This document shows, piece by piece, positions 18,159-26,609 of a DNA stretch of 64,000 nucleotides. Both the position numbers and the translations under genes were made by a program. The stretch's first letter is position 1, and every line of letters begins with the position of its first letter. Source of the DNA: Cysteiniphilum sp. JM-1 (GTDB lineage Bacteria; Pseudomonadota; Gammaproteobacteria; Francisellales; Francisellaceae). The notes under the pieces are model-generated. The model was not told where the DNA came from. It saw nothing but the letters and a program-made list of their open reading frames with translations, and searched no databases. The stretch lies in the NCBI RefSeq assembly GCF_008711525.1, contig NZ_VXKS01000008.1, forward strand, positions 46,264 through 110,263, written 5' to 3'.

Positions 18159-18277
18159 TTTCTCTCCTAAGTGTCTATAAAATTTACTTTAATTTAGAAG
18201 TCATTATATTTACACTTAATATATTAAATACAATCAAATATCTTTATGGGTATATTAGGCTTTTTGATCAAATGTAT

Positions 18278-18886
18278 TTACTTCAGTATGGGAAAAAGTG
18301 CCGTAACTCCACCTGCCATCATCTGAATGGCAATAGCCGCTAGGATAAGTCCCATAACACGCGATATTACCGATAACGCTTCTTCACTAAGAAAGCGTGC
18401 AAGCTTAGGTGTGAATTTTAATAATAACCAAAACAAGACTGAGACCACAGCACATATGATGCTCGCCATAAAAAATTGCCACAAAGTGAAATCATGTGCA
18501 TGGGTAATAATAACCGCCATAGCACCAGGACCTGCAATGACGGGAATTGCCATTGGTACCACAGCAATAGACGGTTGTTTTTCATCATCTATTTTCTTTT
18601 CACCCTTTTTATGTGTGTGATTACCCCCTTGAATCATCGATAAAGCAATACGTAAAACAATCAGACCACCCGCTAATTTAAATGCGCCAATACTGATCCC
18701 AAAGAAATTTAAAACCGGCCAGCCAATCCACAGCGAAATCATTAACAATACAAAAATAGCAATGGCACAGATTTTAGCGGTTTTATTACAGTCCTTTTCA
18801 TCCCGACCTGTAATCAATCCAATATAAATGGCTAAATTACCGATAGGGTTCATAATGACGATTAACGCGATGGCGAAACTTAACAT
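18278..18886 (-). CDS. MarC-family integral membrane protein
   Basis: A 202-residue inner-membrane protein with about six hydrophobic helices. Family features are the start FAIALIVIMNPIGNLAIYIGL, the central FFGISIGAFKLAGGLIVLRIA, and VVPMAIPVIAGPGAMAVII, which matches the MarC consensus P-[IL]-x-[AV]-G-P-G-[AS]. MarC was once linked to multiple antibiotic resistance, but its function remains unknown. A hydrophilic Lys/His-rich loop (about residues 86-105) separates the two halves. AAGGAAAG lies nine bases before the start. Divergent from the hydroxylase gene downstream in coordinates. Confidence 0.9.
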   Translation of the reverse strand: MLSFAIALIVIMNPIGNLAIYIGLITGRDEKDCNKTAKICAIAIFVLLMISLWIGWPVLNFFGISIGAFKLAGGLIVLRIALSMIQGGNHTHKKGEKKIDDEKQPSIAVVPMAIPVIAGPGAMAVIITHAHDFTLWQFFMASIICAVVSVLFWLLLKFTPKLARFLSEEALSVISRVMGLILAAIAIQMMAGGVTALFPILK

Positions 18887-19055
18887 CTACTTTCCTTACT
18901 TTCTCTTAACCTGTCTAGCTTATTTAGCCTAGCTTATCATCAGCATTTTTCCATTAGAGTATTCAATAAATTTATATTCATCGATTGTTTTAATGGCAGG
19001 AAAATTCCCCAGCTGTTACAATCACGCTATCTTTGGACTGAGTAACAACAAACGT

Positions 19056-19676
19056 ATGCAGGATGTATTTAAAGTTTATTTTTCACATCGCACCGTACAA
19101 GTACTTTGGGTTCTATTTTTTGCTTTTTTAGTACTGAGTATTTTTATAGGTGTATTTGGCAGTCACTGGTGGTGGTTATTTTTACCGATTATCATTGCAC
19201 CTTTTTATGAATGGTATGCCCATAAATATTTATTGCATGCCAAGCTTACTGAGAAACGTGGTTTTTTCCGCAATTTCCAAATAAGGCTACATCATGGTCA
19301 TCATAAATACCCACAGGATGTTGAGCTATTATTTGCACCATGGTCAGCCATTATCTTGCATCTTATTCAGACTTACCTTTTGTTTGCACTTATTACTTGG
19401 AGCTTTAGTGTAGCACTTGTGCCATTTACATTTGGCATTTTATATTATCTTTTCTATGAATGGATGCATTTGGCGCATCACACCCCTGCCTATCAACCCA
19501 AGACGCAGGTTGGACACAGGTTAAAGCGCGCGCACATGCGCCACCATTTTCATAATGAAAACTACTGTTGGGGTATTACTAACTATCTAGGTGATTTATG
19601 TTTTGGCACATTTAAAGAACGTAATGATGTTGCCAAAAGCCCAACGGCTAAACAAATCTCTGGGTTTAACGAGTAA
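19056..19676 (+). CDS. Membrane fatty-acid hydroxylase / sterol-desaturase family protein
   Basis: A membrane di-iron oxygenase with the family's histidine clusters: HKYLLHAK, HHGHHKY, HLAHH and HMRHHFHNEN. Hydrophobic helices lie between them. Products of related bacterial enzymes include carotenoid hydroxylation and fatty-acid hydroxylation; the substrate here is unknown and no lipid or carotenoid genes are adjacent. The frame opens at 18993, but an extended -10 box (TGTTACAAT, 19014-19022) overlaps the first codons of that version, so the ATG at 19056 (MQDVFKVYF) is the likelier start, giving 206 residues. Neither start has a strong Shine-Dalgarno. Confidence 0.75.
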   Translation: MQDVFKVYFSHRTVQVLWVLFFAFLVLSIFIGVFGSHWWWLFLPIIIAPFYEWYAHKYLLHAKLTEKRGFFRNFQIRLHHGHHKYPQDVELLFAPWSAIILHLIQTYLLFALITWSFSVALVPFTFGILYYLFYEWMHLAHHTPAYQPKTQVGHRLKRAHMRHHFHNENYCWGITNYLGDLCFGTFKERNDVAKSPTAKQISGFNE

Positions 19677-19781
19677 GATTAATGCAATATACCGCTCGTT
19701 AATCATTTTGCGGTGTTTAATGTCAAAGAAGTTTTTGATGCTTCTGAATGATTGGATTACAGGTAATAGCTAGGACTATTA

Positions 19782-19855
19782 GCAAAATCAAATCATTCAG
19801 AAGTGCGAAAAATTCAATGATAGAAATTCTGTAAAATGGTTTGCGGGCGGTATAT
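19782..19855. repeat. Dispersed CTGTAAAATGGTTTG-family repeat, long copy 2
   Basis: Runs from AATCATTCA through TAGAAATTCTGTAAAATGG to GGGCGGTATAT. It aligns over about 70 bases with 39038-39116 (shared pieces AATCATTCA, GAAATTCTGTAAAAT and TTTGCG). Here it overlaps the last codons of the minus-strand HTH gene that ends at 19814. Confidence 0.6.
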
Positions 19856-20137
19856 AACCCACTTGCGACTTAAAATATTATATTTATTTAACTCTTGCTC
19901 ATGAAACTTATTCATAAACTCACGATTATTGATCTCAGTATTTAGCTCTTTCTGCGCAAGACTAATTCCATAGCGACGGCACCAGCGCTTAACCGTCCAG
20001 ACTTGATAACCCATCAGTTCAGAAGCTTCACTGTAAGAAACGCCTTGGTCATGTAAATCATTTAAAACTTTCTCAGCGGGCTTGCCATATTTTTTAAGAA
20101 TATTTAACTCAAAGTTATTACTATATTGATTTGGCAT
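19814..20137 (-). CDS. Small helix-turn-helix protein, paralogue A
   Basis: A 107-residue basic protein. Residues 20-65 form a likely helix-turn-helix: GKPAEKVLNDLHDQGVSYSE, then ASELMGYQVWTVKRWCRRYGI, resembling helix-turn-helix segments of transposase/terminase type that bind DNA. It is clearly homologous along its length to the 107-residue protein at 34695-35018: both start M-x-NQY, both have the HTH, and both share LNKYN-[IV]-LSR near the end. The final 14 codons lie inside a dispersed repeat, so the C-terminus (after LSRKW) may be recent replacement sequence. The Shine-Dalgarno is AGGAG. No operon partner. Function unknown; regulator is inference. Confidence 0.65.
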   Translation of the reverse strand: MPNQYSNNFELNILKKYGKPAEKVLNDLHDQGVSYSEASELMGYQVWTVKRWCRRYGISLAQKELNTEINNREFMNKFHEQELNKYNILSRKWVIYRPQTILQNFYH

Positions 20138-20239
20138 TTTGTGCTCCTATATGAACAATTCTCTCGACACAAGATGAATTGTCACATAGAACACTTGATC
20201 AATCCAATAAAATAAAATAATCAAGCACATAACAAAAAG

Positions 20240-20710
20240 CTATGCCTGAGTTTGTGCATTTTGACTTTGCATATCCTCTAGCGTATTTGCTAGATTAATT
20301 TTCAGCTTATCCAATGTCGCGATAAGCGCATTTTTTTCATCCAGATCCACACCAACTAAGATCTGCGCATAATGCTGTTTTACTGCTTTATCCAGCTCTT
20401 CCAAAACAGCAAGTCCACGCTTGGTGACAATAACACATTTTGCACGACGATCACTCTCATGTGCAATGCGCTCAACAAGCCCTTGATCACTTAAGCGATC
20501 AAGCACGCGAATAAGGTTCTGCGCCTCGATCTCTAGATGTCCTGCCAACTCAATTTGAGTTAGCTTTGGACGAAATCTTGCATGCACCAGTACACGCCGA
20601 TCTAAAACATTTAAACCTAATTCTTTTGCATGATAATTATAAATCTTACGGATTAACAATCCTGTATCGCAAATCGCAAACTCTAACAGTTGTGTTGTCG
20701 CATCTGACAT
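20240..20710 (-). CDS. MarR-family transcriptional regulator
   Basis: A 156-residue winged-helix protein: LDRRVLVHARFRPKLTQIELAGHLEIEAQNLIRVLDRLSDQGLVER covers the DNA-binding helices (about residues 38-85), and SDRRAKCVIVTKRGL (about 88-102) is the wing with the typical D-x-R-[RA] motif. N- and C-terminal helices would form the dimer interface. It starts two bases after the stop of the EamA transporter gene, so the two are one transcript. This suggests that it responds to a ligand related to that transporter's substrate, perhaps by autoregulation; this is inference. Confidence 0.9.
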   Translation of the reverse strand: MSDATTQLLEFAICDTGLLIRKIYNYHAKELGLNVLDRRVLVHARFRPKLTQIELAGHLEIEAQNLIRVLDRLSDQGLVERIAHESDRRAKCVIVTKRGLAVLEELDKAVKQHYAQILVGVDLDEKNALIATLDKLKINLANTLEDMQSQNAQTQA

Positions 20711-20712
20711 GC

Positions 20713-21588
20713 TTAGCTTATTACCTTTTGACGTTGTGCCTGAAGCTGGATTATAACAATGGCACTCATAATTGTCAGCACTATTCCCACAAGTGTCAGC
20801 CAGTCATAACGATCTGCAAAGAAAAAAACACCAATGAGTGCTGCAAAAATAACATTGGCGTAGTACAACACAGAAAAACTCTGCGCTTGAATATAGCCTA
20901 ATGCCAACACCAAAAGATATTGCACAAAGAAAAATAACACACCAATTACAACGAGTATTAAAAGTGCGTAAATCGATATTGCTTGCCAGAAAGGAATACT
21001 AACAATTCCAGCAATAATACTTGAAAATAAAAAGTAATAAAAAACAGTCGTCAAGCCATTATCATAGCTTGAAATTTTACGCACCATAATAATTGATAAA
21101 GCCATGGATAAACCCGCACCCAAAGCGACAATGGCATAAGGATTCATGATTTCAGCATCTGGTTTTAAAATCATCATAACACCAACAAAACCAATAATTA
21201 ACGGCAACCATAACGCATGCTGAAACTTTTGTCGCATAAAAATAAATAAGATAAAGGGCACAAAAAATGGTGCAGTATTTGCCAATAACACACCATCGAC
21301 TAATGGCACATGCATAATTGCGATAAATAGAAAATAGCTTATTCCTAAACTAAACACCGTCCTTGCTAAATGCTGCCACGGCACTTGTGTTTTCAATAAA
21401 TTGACCTGCCATTGATGCTTTTTATACAAGATAATTGGCAATATCAAAATCAACGCAACTAAACTCTGACTAAATACAATCACAGGCACGCTTAACCCGA
21501 TATTAAACTTCTTAATCAAGGCGGCTTGAAACGCATAAATTAATGCGCTAAGTAAAGTAAAGCTAACACCTAAATAACTGTTTTTCAT
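20713..21588 (-). CDS. EamA/DMT-family transporter
   Basis: A 291-residue inner-membrane protein with ten predicted helices in two EamA repeats (about residues 5-140 and 150-285). The first repeat shows FSLGISYFLFIAIMHVPLVDGVLLANTAPFF and the second VLALGYIQAQSFSVLYYANVIFAALIGVFFFAD, both typical of drug/metabolite exporters of the RhaT/YdcZ type. The substrate cannot be told. It is cotranscribed with the MarR regulator that follows. A second, unrelated EamA gene lies at 46655. Confidence 0.88.
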   Translation of the reverse strand: MKNSYLGVSFTLLSALIYAFQAALIKKFNIGLSVPVIVFSQSLVALILILPIILYKKHQWQVNLLKTQVPWQHLARTVFSLGISYFLFIAIMHVPLVDGVLLANTAPFFVPFILFIFMRQKFQHALWLPLIIGFVGVMMILKPDAEIMNPYAIVALGAGLSMALSIIMVRKISSYDNGLTTVFYYFLFSSIIAGIVSIPFWQAISIYALLILVVIGVLFFFVQYLLVLALGYIQAQSFSVLYYANVIFAALIGVFFFADRYDWLTLVGIVLTIMSAIVIIQLQAQRQKVIS

Positions 21589-21714
21589 AAAACCAATCTA
21601 AATCACAAATTTAATAATTAAATATTATTATAATTTTTAATTTTTAAAATGCAATATTTACATTTTGGCTTTCTGGCTAAGACTAAATATTCACCCATAA
21701 GTTCTCACCGTACC

Positions 21715-21806
21715 CTGAGCGTAAGTTGAAGCGATGCACTAAGCATCAGTCGAAGTGGGTAATCTTGGTAAAATCACACTTCATAGAGGCTTCGACTTAC
21801 GCTCAG
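21715..21806. repeat. Inverted-arm intergenic repeat (CTGAGCG...AGTCGAAG family), copy 1
   Basis: Arms at 21715-21732 and 21789-21806 pair over 18 bases with one mismatch (CTGAGCGTAAGTTGAAGC against the complement of GCTTCGACTTACGCTCAG). The intervening 56 bases contain a further partial AGTCGAAG. The rest of the 339-base gap (21589-21927) is AT-rich with a short imperfect duplication GGTGTTAGGAGTT/GGTGTTGGGAGTT near 21889-21919. No gene is seen there. Confidence 0.65.
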
Positions 21807-21927
21807 CCAACACTTACACAATCAAAGTGGGCAGGAATATGGTCATAGCCTACATTTTAAATATAAAAAGACGGCGCACGAGTCAGGTGTTAGGAGTTAA
21901 GGAGATAGGTGTTGGGAGTTGAAATAA

Positions 21928-22467
21928 TTATTTTGAAGTTTGGTGTGCGAGCAGCAACTGATTCTGCAGGGAAATTTTCTCTAAAGCTAAAATAATTTTA
22001 TTATTTTGCTCAAGCAGCAACTGATTTTGCTGTGCCTGCTTGTAGGCTAGATATAAACTATATTGCTGATATTTCGTGAGATCATCTGCATTTTTGTCCG
22101 CTTTAACAAACATATTGTTAAGTTCTGTTTGTAGTTGATCAATCTGCCCTTCATTGCCAACCGTTACTGGATAATTAATTTGTGCGGTTTGTGAAACTGC
22201 AACAGGATTTTCAGGCATAATGGCTTGTGGTGCCTGCACACCTCTTAGCTGATCTTCCAAAGACATCGATTGATTTCCAGGAGAGATGACCTTCATTCGA
22301 CTACCCGTTTGCGATGTGTCACTGACAATCGTTGCTTGCTGCTGAGATTGCGACTCAGCCATAGCGCTATGTGTTGGGCTAGCTGTCGGCTCTGTTGCTG
22401 CAAAAACTGATGACACACTAACAGCACTTACGGTTAAAAGAGATAAAACAATGCATATTTTTGTCAT
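21928..22467 (-). CDS. Exported Gln-rich coiled-coil protein of unknown function
   Basis: About 179 residues from the ATG at 22467 (MTKICIVLSLLTVSAVSVSSVFAAT), which begins a textbook signal peptide; the longer frame from 22530 overlaps queA and is less likely. The mature protein has a Ser/Thr/Gln-rich low-complexity region (about residues 25-60), then a predicted coiled coil in the last 80 residues (QIDQLQTELNNMF, QQNQLLLEQNNKI, EKISLQNQLLLAHQ). No family is recognised. It starts 13 bases after the queA stop and is probably cotranscribed with it, although no function links the two. Confidence 0.6.
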   Translation of the reverse strand: MTKICIVLSLLTVSAVSVSSVFAATEPTASPTHSAMAESQSQQQATIVSDTSQTGSRMKVISPGNQSMSLEDQLRGVQAPQAIMPENPVAVSQTAQINYPVTVGNEGQIDQLQTELNNMFVKADKNADDLTKYQQYSLYLAYKQAQQNQLLLEQNNKIILALEKISLQNQLLLAHQTSK

Positions 22468-22480
22468 TATGGTGGTGACT

Positions 22481-23500
22481 TTAATGAATAAACATAGCAT
22501 CACCATAACTATAAAAGCGATAATTGTCATCTATTGCATGGCGATATGCTTTTTTTATCATATCAATTGAAGAAAAGGCACTAACTAACATAATTAATGT
22601 TGATTTTGGTAAGTGAAAATTAGTCACCATCGCATCAACAACATGGAATGTTTTCCCAGGATATAGAAAGATATCACTCTCACCATAAAATGCCTTCATC
22701 TCACCATTGCCATTAGCTGCCGCGGTTTCCAATGAGCGCACTGAAGTTGTACCCACAGCAATTACACGCCCGCCTTGCGATTTGGTTTTATTGATCTGAT
22801 CACATACGTTTTGTGGCACATCAATCAATTCACTATGCATCACATGTTCATGGATATCATCTGTTTGCACCGGCTTAAAGGTACCAGAGCCAACATGCAA
22901 TGTGACATAAGCAATATCAGCACCTTTATCTTTTATTTTTTGTAATATTTCTTTAGTAAAATGAAGCCCCGCAGTTGGTGCTGCAACAGAGCCAAGAAGC
23001 TCACTATAAACCGTCTGATAGCGTTCTGTATCAAAAGTTTCATCTTGGCGCTTGATATAAGGAGGCAGCGGCATATGACCATGCTCAGCCATTAGCTGCC
23101 AGACATTGCCATCAATTAATTCAATATGATATAACCCGTCATTTTTCTTAATGACGCGCGCTTTAATATCAGCAATCTCAACCACTGAGTTAAGTTTAGG
23201 TGCTTTATTGGCGCGAATATGGCTAATAAAAAGTTTATCATTCACTACTTTTTCAATCAAAAATTCAAGTTTAGCACCGGTTTCTTTTTGTCCAAAAAGA
23301 CGCGCTGCCATCACCCGTGAATTATTAAAAACAACCAAATCACCCGCTTGTATATAATCAATAATCTTACTAAAAATATGATTAGTTAATGCCTGTTTTT
23401 GCCTATCAAGTACCAATAAACGACTTTGATCACGCTCTTTTGCTGGATAGCGCGCAATAAGATGGTCAGGTAATTCATAATCAAAAATATCTGTTTTCAT
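22481..23500 (-). CDS. queA: S-adenosylmethionine:tRNA ribosyltransferase-isomerase
   Basis: QueA uses the ribosyl group of SAM to make epoxyqueuosine in tRNA. Signature segments are MKTDIFDYELPDHLIARYPA at the N-terminus, RLLVLDR, VVFNNSRVMAARLFG, GSVAAPTAGLHFT, VTLHVGSGTFKPVQ and VTNFHLPKSTLIMLVSAF. The start at 23500 is preferred over the open frame's 23524 because GAGG lies 11 bases before it, giving 339 residues, close to the family's 340-356. No tgt or queC-F gene is in the window. Confidence 0.95.
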   Translation of the reverse strand: MKTDIFDYELPDHLIARYPAKERDQSRLLVLDRQKQALTNHIFSKIIDYIQAGDLVVFNNSRVMAARLFGQKETGAKLEFLIEKVVNDKLFISHIRANKAPKLNSVVEIADIKARVIKKNDGLYHIELIDGNVWQLMAEHGHMPLPPYIKRQDETFDTERYQTVYSELLGSVAAPTAGLHFTKEILQKIKDKGADIAYVTLHVGSGTFKPVQTDDIHEHVMHSELIDVPQNVCDQINKTKSQGGRVIAVGTTSVRSLETAAANGNGEMKAFYGESDIFLYPGKTFHVVDAMVTNFHLPKSTLIMLVSAFSSIDMIKKAYRHAIDDNYRFYSYGDAMFIH

Positions 23501-23551
23501 GAGTGTTATATCCTCTATAAACAATACAATTTAATGAGATAAATTTCTCAA

Positions 23552-23570
23552 GGGCTTATTGCATACGCCC
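23552..23570. repeat. Dispersed palindrome, GGGGCGTA family, copy 4 (imperfect)
   Basis: GGGCTTATTGCATACGCCC, a copy with one mismatch in the stem, lies between queA and the rpmA terminator. Confidence 0.6.
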
Positions 23571-23591
23571 TTATATAAAACAAATAGCAAT

Positions 23592-23620
23592 AAAAAAGGC
23601 GCCAATCCGGCGCCTTTTTT
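23592..23620 (-). terminator. Rho-independent terminator after rpmA (symmetrical)
   Basis: A GGCGCC/GGCGCC stem with a five-base loop is flanked by AAAAAA on one side and TTTTTT on the other, so it can work in both directions. It lies 27 bases after the rpmA stop and ends the rplU-rpmA transcript. Confidence 0.9.
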
Positions 23621-23646
23621 ATTTGTTTGCTTTCGCTAATCGATAA

Positions 23647-23913
23647 TTAAGCGTTAGCAACTGCTTCGATTGAAACGAATTGACGATTTAAAGGACCACC
23701 TGTGTGGAACTTAACAACACCGTCAGTCGTTGCAAACAATGTGTGATCACGACCACACCCAACGTTAACACCAGCGTGGAATTTTGTACCACGTTGACGC
23801 ACGATAATTGAACCTGCTTTAACAGTTTCACCACCATAGCGCTTAACACCTAGGTACTTAGGATTGGAATCGCGACCGTTACGAGTACTACCGCCTGCTT
23901 TCTTATGAGCCAT
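23647..23913 (-). CDS. rpmA: 50S ribosomal protein L27
   Basis: The 88-residue protein begins [20 protein letters not shown], the strongly conserved L27 start, and contains [22 protein letters not shown] and [15 protein letters not shown]27 reaches into the peptidyl-transferase centre of the large subunit. AAGGAG lies nine bases before the ATG. It follows rplU after 17 bases. Confidence 0.98.
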   Translation of the reverse strand: MAHKKAGGSTRNGRDSNPKYLGVKRYGGETVKAGSIIVRQRGTKFHAGVNVGCGRDHTLFATTDGVVKFHTGGPLNRQFVSIEAVANA

Positions 23914-23930
23914 GTTTTATACTCCTTAAA

Positions 23931-24242
23931 TTAACCTTGAATTGCTGTGATTTTTACCGCCGTAAAATACTGACGATGACCTTGACGTTTCATGCTGTGC
24001 TTACGACGACGAAACTTGATAATCTGAACTTTCTTATGACGACCTTGCTCAACGATTTCAGCAACCACTTTGGCACCATCAACAACAGGACTGCCAACTT
24101 TGATCTCATCGCCATTTTGTAACATCAACACATCAGTGAATTCAATCGTTTCACCAACGCCTTTTTCAATTTTTTCTAGCTTAAGTACACCACCTTCTTT
24201 GGCTTTGTACTGCTTACCGCCACTTTTAATAATTGCGAACAT
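23931..24242 (-). CDS. rplU: 50S ribosomal protein L21
   Basis: L21 (103 residues) binds 23S rRNA; the sequence shows [57 protein letters not shown] and the terminal VKITAIQG. The frame is open from 24296, but the ATG at 24242, preceded by GGAG at a six-base distance, gives the normal protein. A promoter matches upstream at 24327-24355. The 5' leader holds a perfect 14-base palindrome (24307-24320, GCTTTTTAAAAAGC). Confidence 0.97.
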   Translation of the reverse strand: MFAIIKSGGKQYKAKEGGVLKLEKIEKGVGETIEFTDVLMLQNGDEIKVGSPVVDGAKVVAEIVEQGRHKKVQIIKFRRRKHSMKRQGHRQYFTAVKITAIQG

Positions 24243-24326
24243 AGTATTCTCCGAATGCTCAAGCTGACATAATGCCGCTTGACTTTTTGTTATCATAATT
24301 TAAAGCGCTTTTTAAAAAGCTCGCAA

Positions 24327-24355
24327 ATTCTATTGTTTTTTGTAGCAAATAGCAA
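24327..24355 (-). promoter_or_regulatory. Sigma-70 type promoter of rplU-rpmA
   Basis: On the minus strand, TTGCTA (24355-24350) and TAGAAT (24332-24327) are separated by exactly 17 bases. Transcription would begin near 24320 and include the leader palindrome GCTTTTTAAAAAGC. The -35 box touches the 3' end of the VOC gene. Confidence 0.6.
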
Positions 24356-24358
24356 TAT

Positions 24359-24649
24359 TCATGGCTTAATAAATTCAACAATATTGCCAGATGGATCTTT
24401 TGCATAACAAGATAAAGTGCCATCGCGATGTTGTTTCAACTTACCAAAACTTGCTGCTTTTTCAGAATTAAACGCAATATGCGGCGGATGCTGGTGTGGC
24501 ACAACAAAGGCAAGCTTTATATTTTGAAACTCAATCATTGCCCACGTATCATCCTGATAAATGAGTTGGGCATTAAAGTGCGATAAATACCATGCAAGTG
24601 TTTCCTCTAAATCTTTGACCACAATGGCAACATGATCAATTCTATCCAT
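24359..24649 (-). CDS. VOC (glyoxalase/dioxygenase)-family protein
   Basis: A 96-residue, single-module vicinal-oxygen-chelate protein. It starts MDRIDHVAIVVKDLEETLAWY and ends DGTLSCYAKDPSGNIVEFIKP, with the metal-ligand pattern His6 and Glu near the C-terminus (NIVEFI). It is shorter than glyoxalase I (about 130 residues) because the region between the two beta modules is compact. Substrate unknown. AAAGGG precedes the start. It lies downstream of the AraC-type gene on the same strand, 44 bases apart, and might be cotranscribed. Confidence 0.82.
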   Translation of the reverse strand: MDRIDHVAIVVKDLEETLAWYLSHFNAQLIYQDDTWAMIEFQNIKLAFVVPHQHPPHIAFNSEKAASFGKLKQHRDGTLSCYAKDPSGNIVEFIKP

Positions 24650-24692
24650 TTCATCGCCCTTTACTTATAAAATCTTGTCTCTAGTATAAAAA

Positions 24693-25535
24693 CTATTTAA
24701 GCAATAGCCAACACTCCGTTAAAAGTTCTGTATCAGCCACTTCATGGTCAAAATTGTAATAGCAAAATATACACGGCAAATCAGCAAGCTCCTCACCTGA
24801 GTTTGGCAACCAATCTCTATAAAGTGCATATATTAGCTGGTCAATATTATCACGCGAGCCTTTATGCAAAGCTGTCGCATAACGCCCCGCTGGTAAATAT
24901 TTCTCAACAACATCTTTGTCAATTTTCAAGTGCTGAGGCACGGTAATACCCAAATCAAATCGAAACTCAGTAATAGGTGTTGTCTTTGGATCATGATAAG
25001 CAAAACCAAAAGCCTCTCCAGGCTTAGGTTTTAAATCCATCGTTTGCGCTTTTGCCCAAGTGACTAATTGATTGACACTCGCACCCATAAGCTTAGGATC
25101 ACCTCTATGCTCCACCACTGCTAAACGTCTTGCCTTCATTTCTTTAATCTCAACATTCATTTCCTTTATTCCTTCTTGAGATAACTGATAAGGTGCTTTT
25201 TCCCATAAAGACCAGTCTTTTTGCATGCGAAATGCCTTTGGACTAATACCTGAAGTCTGCTTAAAGGCTCTGGTAAATGATTCATGGGATTCAAAACCTG
25301 CATCAATTGCAATATTAATAATTGACTTATCCGATTCAACAATCAACTGATGAGCCGCCCTTTTTAAGCGCAACCAGCGAATGTACTGCTGTACAGACAA
25401 ACCGACATGAGCAGTAAATAAACGGTGAAAATGGTACTTGGAAATGCATGCAATATAACTTAATTGATCCAAGCTAAGTTTCTCATCAAGATGCTTGGCA
25501 ATATAAGTAATCACTTTTTGTAATTTATCATTCAT
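24693..25535 (-). CDS. AraC-family regulator with GyrI-like effector domain
   Basis: The 280-residue protein joins an N-terminal AraC double helix-turn-helix (about residues 5-105: LDQLSYIACISKYHFHRLF, INIAIDAGFESHESFTRAF, SGISPKAFR) to a C-terminal GyrI-like/SOUL-fold ligand domain (about 120-280: VEIKEMKARRLAVVEHRG, YLPAGRYATALHKGS). This architecture is that of Rob/SoxS-related multidrug regulators of the BltR/YdeE type. The frame opens at a TTG (25547) but the ATG at 25535 is a better start, with GAGG upstream. A role in responding to a hydrophobic compound is inference. Confidence 0.88.
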   Translation of the reverse strand: MNDKLQKVITYIAKHLDEKLSLDQLSYIACISKYHFHRLFTAHVGLSVQQYIRWLRLKRAAHQLIVESDKSIINIAIDAGFESHESFTRAFKQTSGISPKAFRMQKDWSLWEKAPYQLSQEGIKEMNVEIKEMKARRLAVVEHRGDPKLMGASVNQLVTWAKAQTMDLKPKPGEAFGFAYHDPKTTPITEFRFDLGITVPQHLKIDKDVVEKYLPAGRYATALHKGSRDNIDQLIYALYRDWLPNSGEELADLPCIFCYYNFDHEVADTELLTECWLLLK

Positions 25536-25660
25536 TTTCAAACTCAACCTCGCTTACTTACTGAGGTTTATGATAAGTCAGTTTATTTCTGATTTTTTGA
25601 TCATTCTTGCTAATTATAGTTTTTTATCCACATAGACTAAAGGTCTCTGACAAATCAGCA

Positions 25661-25675
25661 CAAACCATTTTACAG
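25661..25675. repeat. Dispersed CTGTAAAATGGTTTG-family repeat, inverted copy 3
   Basis: Reads CAAACCATTTTACAG on the plus strand, the exact complement of the family core. It lies 25-39 bases beyond the pyrE stop codon on the pyrE transcript side, directly after the hairpin at 25696-25726. Confidence 0.65.
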
Positions 25676-25695
25676 TATTTCCACCATTACCTCAC

Positions 25696-25726
25696 AGGGT
25701 CACCTGTTTTTTAATGAGGTGACCCT
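25696..25726 (-). terminator. Long perfect hairpin overlapping the 3' end of pyrE
   Basis: Ten-base perfect arms AGGGTCACCT and AGGTGACCCT enclose an 11-base A/T-rich loop. The pyrE stop codon (25700-25702) lies inside the hairpin, so its last eight codons (RVTSLKNR) are written in it. There is no clear T-run after the stem on the minus strand, so a role as terminator or RNA-end stabiliser is possible rather than proven. Confidence 0.5.
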
Positions 25727-26368
25727 GACCGAATACTTTAGCTGGTAGGCTTTCATACGCTCAATCAACTCATGCTCAATTTGCCCTTGTGCTTTGAGAT
25801 AATCAATTAAGTCACTCAAATTACCAATGGCACACACAGGGAATTGATAAGTTTTCTCGACCATTTGAACGGCTGATATTTCCTCGTTAGGCGCCACTTC
25901 TTGACGATCTAGCGCGACACAAACTCCTTCAATGGTTCCGCCATGATTTTTGATAATATCAATGGCTTCTTTAATGGCAGTGCCTGCAGTAATCACATCA
26001 TCGATAATTAATACTTTTTTGTCCTTGATATCCGCACCAACAAGCACGCCACCCTCGCCATGATCTTTCTTCTCTTTGCGATTGTAACAAAAGCCAACAT
26101 CTTTACCATAGCGGCTATATAAAATAGAGGTAACAAGTGCTGCCAAAGAGATCCCCTTATAAGCAGGACCAAATAACACATCAAATTGCACCTTGCTCTC
26201 TATTAATTTAGCCGCATAACACTCTGCTAATTGATGTAAAGTCTTGCCATGATTAAACAGCCCTGCATTAAAGAAATAGGGGCTAATACGACCTGATTTT
26301 AACGTAAATTCACCAAACTTAAGTGCCGATGCTTCAATGGCAACATCAAAAAAACTATAGTCATTCAT
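25700..26368 (-). CDS. pyrE: Orotate phosphoribosyltransferase
   Basis: PyrE converts orotate and PRPP to OMP in pyrimidine synthesis. The sequence shows FTLKSGRISPYFFNAGLF, FGPAYKGISLAALV, YNRKEKKDHGEGGVLVG and the PRPP-binding motif KKVLIIDDVITAGTAI (about residues 117-133). I place the start at ATG 26368; a GTG at 26374 is also in frame. The length of 222 residues exceeds the E. coli protein's 213, because the last eight residues come from a perfect hairpin sequence at 25696-25726. pyrC lies upstream on the same strand, 450 bases away, with two tiny opposite-strand frames between them. Confidence 0.95.
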   Translation of the reverse strand: MNDYSFFDVAIEASALKFGEFTLKSGRISPYFFNAGLFNHGKTLHQLAECYAAKLIESKVQFDVLFGPAYKGISLAALVTSILYSRYGKDVGFCYNRKEKKDHGEGGVLVGADIKDKKVLIIDDVITAGTAIKEAIDIIKNHGGTIEGVCVALDRQEVAPNEEISAVQMVEKTYQFPVCAIGNLSDLIDYLKAQGQIEHELIERMKAYQLKYSVRVTSLKNR

Positions 26369-26609
26369 TGTCACTAACCTAATTCAACCTCAATCCTAAA
26401 GTATGCCTAATATACTTATCACTCGTTATTTTGCAATGTTTATAGCTAGCTCAACAATCAATTTGCAGATTTAGCTACAACCCTAGAGTATCAGCTAAAA
26501 ATAGAGTGTATCAAATTTAATACAGACAATTACATTATTGAAACTGCATTCCCTCTAAAAAGATTAGATAATAGCCACATACCAACTTAATACCAACATA
26601 AGGATTATA

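Noticed and set aside
24307..24320. GCTTTTTAAAAAGC palindrome in the rplU leader as an L21 autoregulatory site
   Set aside because: A perfect 14-base palindrome, but too simple and AT-rich to claim as a ribosomal-protein leader without covariation; recorded only in the rplU entry.
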